Assembly: GCA_943326975.2 (NCBI GenBank)
Contig: CALPVI020000110.1
Location: 1-6,406 of the forward strand
Direction of reading: 5' to 3'
Source: Actinomyces viscosus
GTDB taxonomy: Bacteria > Bacteroidota > Bacteroidia > Flavobacteriales_D > Crocinitomicaceae
Length of the DNA stretch: 6,406 bases
Shown here: one piece after another, positions 4,003 through 6,406 of the stretch
How the letters are laid out: every line of letters starts with the position of its first letter
Position numbering within the stretch: position 1 is the stretch's first letter
The notes under the pieces: model-generated
Databases searched by the model: none
What the model saw: the letters and a program-made list of their open reading frames with translations, nothing else
What the model was told of the DNA's origin: nothing
Made by a program: the position numbers and the translations under genes

Positions 4003-5745
4003 ATGAAATATTTATTATTCTCTTTTGTTTTTATTGCTATTCTTTCAAGTTGTGAAAGTGTATCTAAACCTTCTTTTGAATATGGTGGAGGAACTTTTAC
4101 AATGGCATTAACCAATGAACCATCTACCTATATTCCAAGAGAAACAAGAGATGTTTATTCATCAACTGTTTTAAGTCAAGTCATGGAAGGACTTGTTTCT
4201 TTAGATCCGAAAGATTTAAAAATAAAACCACAATTAGCAGAATCGTGGAAAATTAGTTCTGATGGTCTTTTATATGAATTTAAACTTCGAAATGGCGTTA
4301 TGTTTCACCCACATAGTGTTTTTAAGAATGATGAAGATAGATTATTAACAGCTGATGATGTTAAATCAACTATTGAATTAATTTGTAAAAAGAATGAATT
4401 AGGTGAGTCGACAGCTGGTTATGGTTTAATATTTGAAGGTAATCTTCAAGGAGCAGAAGAGTTTCATAATGGAAAATCTTTGTCTATCAGTGGTTTAAAT
4501 ATAGAGGAAAATACAGTTAAATTTAAACTGAAAGAAAGAGACAATAATTTTTTAAATAAATTAGCTCACATCACTTGTGCAATCACTTCTCATAAAATTT
4601 ACGAAGCGCATCTTGAACAAGATATGATTGGCACAGGTCCATTTAAGTTTCAAGAATACAAACAAGATGAAACAAATTCAATAGTACTTTCTAAAAATGA
4701 AGACTATTATTTAACGGATGATGAAGGGAATGCGTTACCTTATTTAGATAATTTAATATTTGTAATTGAAAATCAAAAAACGGAACAATTAGCAAAATTT
4801 GAAAAACACGAATTAGATTTTATTTCAGGTTTACCTACAAGTAAAATAACTGAAATGCTTGAAGGAAGATTAGAAGATTTCAATTCTGTTCCTCCGGTCT
4901 TAATTTTGAATAACAATCCGCTTTTAAATACAAACTATTTATTTTTTAATCTCTCTGATCCTCGATTTGCTGATCCAAGAGTAAGATTAGCTTTTAATTA
5001 TGCTATTGATAGAGAAAAGATAGGTCGTGATGTATTGAAGAATCAATATTATGAATTAGGCTATTATGGTATTGTGCCTCCATTATTTGATGCATTTAGA
5101 GGATATGATTTTAAAGGAATCAAAGATTTACAATTTTCTTATGATCCTGAAAAAGCACGAAAATTGTTAGCTGAAGCGGGTTATCCAAATGGTAAAGGAT
5201 TTGGAAGTGTGGATTTACGTTTTAACATTGATGAACTTCAATCTCAAATCTGTGATGAATTTTCTAAACAAATTTCAACTAATTTAGGTATCAATGTAAA
5301 TTTAGATGCATCCTCTTTTGAAAAGAAAGAAGAAGATGGAGCTTTTGCTAAGTCTGCAATTTTCAGAGGTGGATGGAGTGCTGATTTCCCAAGTCCAGAA
5401 TCATTTTTGAATTTATTCTATGGAAAGAATGTACCCAAAAGCTTAAAAGAGCCATCTAGAATGAATCAATCTAGATATATTAATCCTAATTTTGATGGAT
5501 TGTTCGAACAAGGTAAACGTGCAACGAAATTATCTGTTCAAATGGATTTCTTTTCTCAAGCAGAAAGAGAATTAATGAAAAACCCTCCTATGATTCCTTT
5601 ATGGTACAAAGGAGATTACGAAATTGTTTATTCAAATATTCGTAATTTATATTTGAATTCTTTAAATATTTTCAATTTTACTAATGTCTATAAAAAGGAT
5701 TGGACAAAAGAGGAGTACCAAGAGAAAATGAAAGAGAAAAAATAA
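4003..5745 (+). CDS. Lipoprotein solute-binding protein of the peptide/nickel ABC transporter family (SBP_bac_5)
   Basis: This 580-residue protein has a lipoprotein signal peptide: a hydrophobic start, then the lipobox LSSC (14-17) with Cys17 as the lipidated residue. The mature part follows the family 5 solute-binding (DppA/OppA-like) fold over its full length. Visible landmarks are GGTFTMALTNEPSTYIPR (29-46), the segment LAESWKISSDGLLYEFKLRNGVMFH (78-102), TGPFKFQEY (211-219), DPRVRLAFNYAIDREKI (324-340), DPEKARKLLAEAGYPNGKGF (381-400) and GWSADFPSPESFLNLFYG (457-474). Relatives capture oligopeptides, dipeptides, nickel chelates or sugars in the periplasm and pass them to an ABC permease; the ligand cannot be read from the sequence. 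No permease or ATPase gene is adjacent: the next gene is a TonB-dependent receptor behind a terminator. The tail is highly charged and Lys-rich. The start is set by the signal peptide. Confidence 0.92.
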   Translation: MKYLLFSFVFIAILSSCESVSKPSFEYGGGTFTMALTNEPSTYIPRETRDVYSSTVLSQVMEGLVSLDPKDLKIKPQLAESWKISSDGLLYEFKLRNGVMFHPHSVFKNDEDRLLTADDVKSTIELICKKNELGESTAGYGLIFEGNLQGAEEFHNGKSLSISGLNIEENTVKFKLKERDNNFLNKLAHITCAITSHKIYEAHLEQDMIGTGPFKFQEYKQDETNSIVLSKNEDYYLTDDEGNALPYLDNLIFVIENQKTEQLAKFEKHELDFISGLPTSKITEMLEGRLEDFNSVPPVLILNNNPLLNTNYLFFNLSDPRFADPRVRLAFNYAIDREKIGRDVLKNQYYELGYYGIVPPLFDAFRGYDFKGIKDLQFSYDPEKARKLLAEAGYPNGKGFGSVDLRFNIDELQSQICDEFSKQISTNLGINVNLDASSFEKKEEDGAFAKSAIFRGGWSADFPSPESFLNLFYGKNVPKSLKEPSRMNQSRYINPNFDGLFEQGKRATKLSVQMDFFSQAERELMKNPPMIPLWYKGDYEIVYSNIRNLYLNSLNIFNFTNVYKKDWTKEEYQEKMKEKK

Positions 5746-5764
5746 TTTAAACTAAAATATTTTT

Positions 5765-5791
5765 AAAAAGACACAATTATTGTGTCTTTTT
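5765..5791 (+). terminator. Intrinsic terminator of the binding-protein gene
   Basis: The stem AAAAAGACACA/TGTGTCTTTTT (5765-5775 with 5781-5791) has 11 pairs, plus one more possible A-T pair, around a 3- to 5-base loop. The 3' arm ends in five Ts, followed by C, T, G and four more Ts. It begins 19 bases after the stop codon and separates this gene from the TonB-dependent receptor. Confidence 0.87.
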
Positions 5792-5836
5792 CTGTTTTAT
5801 CAAAAGCATTATTAACTGACTATTTTAAAATTTATA

Positions 5837-6406
5837 ATGAAATCATTTATTACACTTTTTTTTACAATTCTATCATTTAGTTTTCTAGCACAGCAACCAA
5901 CACAAACAGTTCGTGGAAAGATAATGGATAGCGAGACTAATTTCCCATTGATAAGTGCTAAAATTGAGATTTTCACTTCTGATTCAGTTAAAAAATATAG
6001 AATTTTATCTGATATAGATGGAAATTTTGAACTACTTAATGTTCCAGTTGGTAAACATTCATTGGTTGTTACATTAGAAACATATGAGACAAAATCGCAA
6101 ACAATTGAAGTTAATTCAGGAAGAGAAACAATCCTTCAAATAGGCTTATTAGAAGCTTATAATGAACAAGAAGCAGTTGTTGTAACGGCAAGAAAAAAAG
6201 GAGAAGTAATCAACGAAATGGCGTTACTTTCTGCTCAACAATTCAGTGTTGAGGAAACAGATAGATATCCTGGTTCTAGATCTGATCCGGCGCGTATGGC
6301 ATCAAATTTTGCAGGTGTTCAGGGTGCAGATGATTCTAGAAATGATATAATTATTAGAGGGAATTCACCTTTAGGAGTTGTATGGAAAGTTGAAGGTATA
6401 GATATC
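5837..6406 (+). CDS. TonB-dependent receptor with N-terminal carboxypeptidase-regulatory-like domain (partial, 3' end cut by window)
   Basis: The frame is open from ATG 5837 to the window edge and gives 190 residues. A signal peptide (MKSFITLFFTILSFSFLA, residues 1-18) precedes a carboxypeptidase D regulatory-like beta-sandwich (about 24-105), seen in VRGKIMDSETNFPLISAKIEI, SDIDGNFELLNVPVGKHSL and the following strands. EAVVVTARK (112-120) resembles the TonB-box region. The start of the plug domain follows, with DPARMASNFAGVQGADDSRN (150-169), DIIIRGNSPLGVVWKVEGIDI (170-190) and its IRGNSP motif. The full protein would be an outer-membrane, energy-coupled uptake channel; the barrel lies outside the window, so the substrate is unknown. 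The sequence does not look like a SusC type, and no SusD gene is visible, though one could lie further on. The start is supported by the signal peptide, 45 bases after the preceding terminator. Confidence 0.92.
   Translation, partial: MKSFITLFFTILSFSFLAQQPTQTVRGKIMDSETNFPLISAKIEIFTSDSVKKYRILSDIDGNFELLNVPVGKHSLVVTLETYETKSQTIEVNSGRETILQIGLLEAYNEQEAVVVTARKKGEVINEMALLSAQQFSVEETDRYPGSRSDPARMASNFAGVQGADDSRNDIIIRGNSPLGVVWKVEGIDI

Overview
The window comes from an AT-rich genome that most likely belongs to the phylum Bacteroidota, probably a Flavobacteriia-like lineage. Four things point that way: a secreted protein with a C-terminus resembling a type A type IX secretion (T9SS) sorting domain; a TonB-dependent receptor preceded by a carboxypeptidase-regulatory-like domain; start codons preceded by A/T runs instead of Shine-Dalgarno sequences; and matches to the Bacteroidota promoter pattern TTG-N17-23-TAnnTTTG. 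No mobile element, CRISPR array, rRNA or tRNA gene was seen. A genus cannot be named from this sequence.

Left part (1-1775). The last 23 codons of a plus-strand gene, probably a LytTR-type DNA-binding regulator, face a minus-strand thiol (glutathione) peroxidase. A 434-base stretch without a convincing gene follows. It holds two hairpins with T-rich tails and promoter-like boxes that could belong to small RNAs, and it ends in a clear terminator serving the next minus-strand gene. That gene encodes a cyclase-family metal hydrolase related to kynurenine formamidase, with a shifted metal-binding motif.

Middle (1861-3736). A HAD phosphatase on the plus strand overlaps tail-to-tail by 7 bases with a minus-strand methylmalonyl-CoA epimerase, an enzyme of propionyl-CoA/succinyl-CoA interconversion. 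Behind the epimerase lies a small secreted protein with an N-terminal beta domain, a fibronectin-like module and a T9SS-type tail. It has the best promoter of the window, and its terminator ends only about 12 bases before the epimerase start codon.

Right part (4003-6406). A lipoprotein solute-binding protein of the peptide/nickel ABC transporter family (SBP_bac_5) stands alone with its own terminator. The first 190 codons of a TonB-dependent receptor follow and run off the end. Both belong to envelope uptake systems and could act in series, but the terminator between them argues against a shared transcript.

Overall this looks like mostly ordinary chromosomal housekeeping and envelope genes, each transcribed nearly on its own. 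The points most worth following up are the gene-free stretch, the variant cyclase motif, the terminator set against the epimerase start, and the uncharacterised T9SS-type protein. I see no multi-gene system that looks new.
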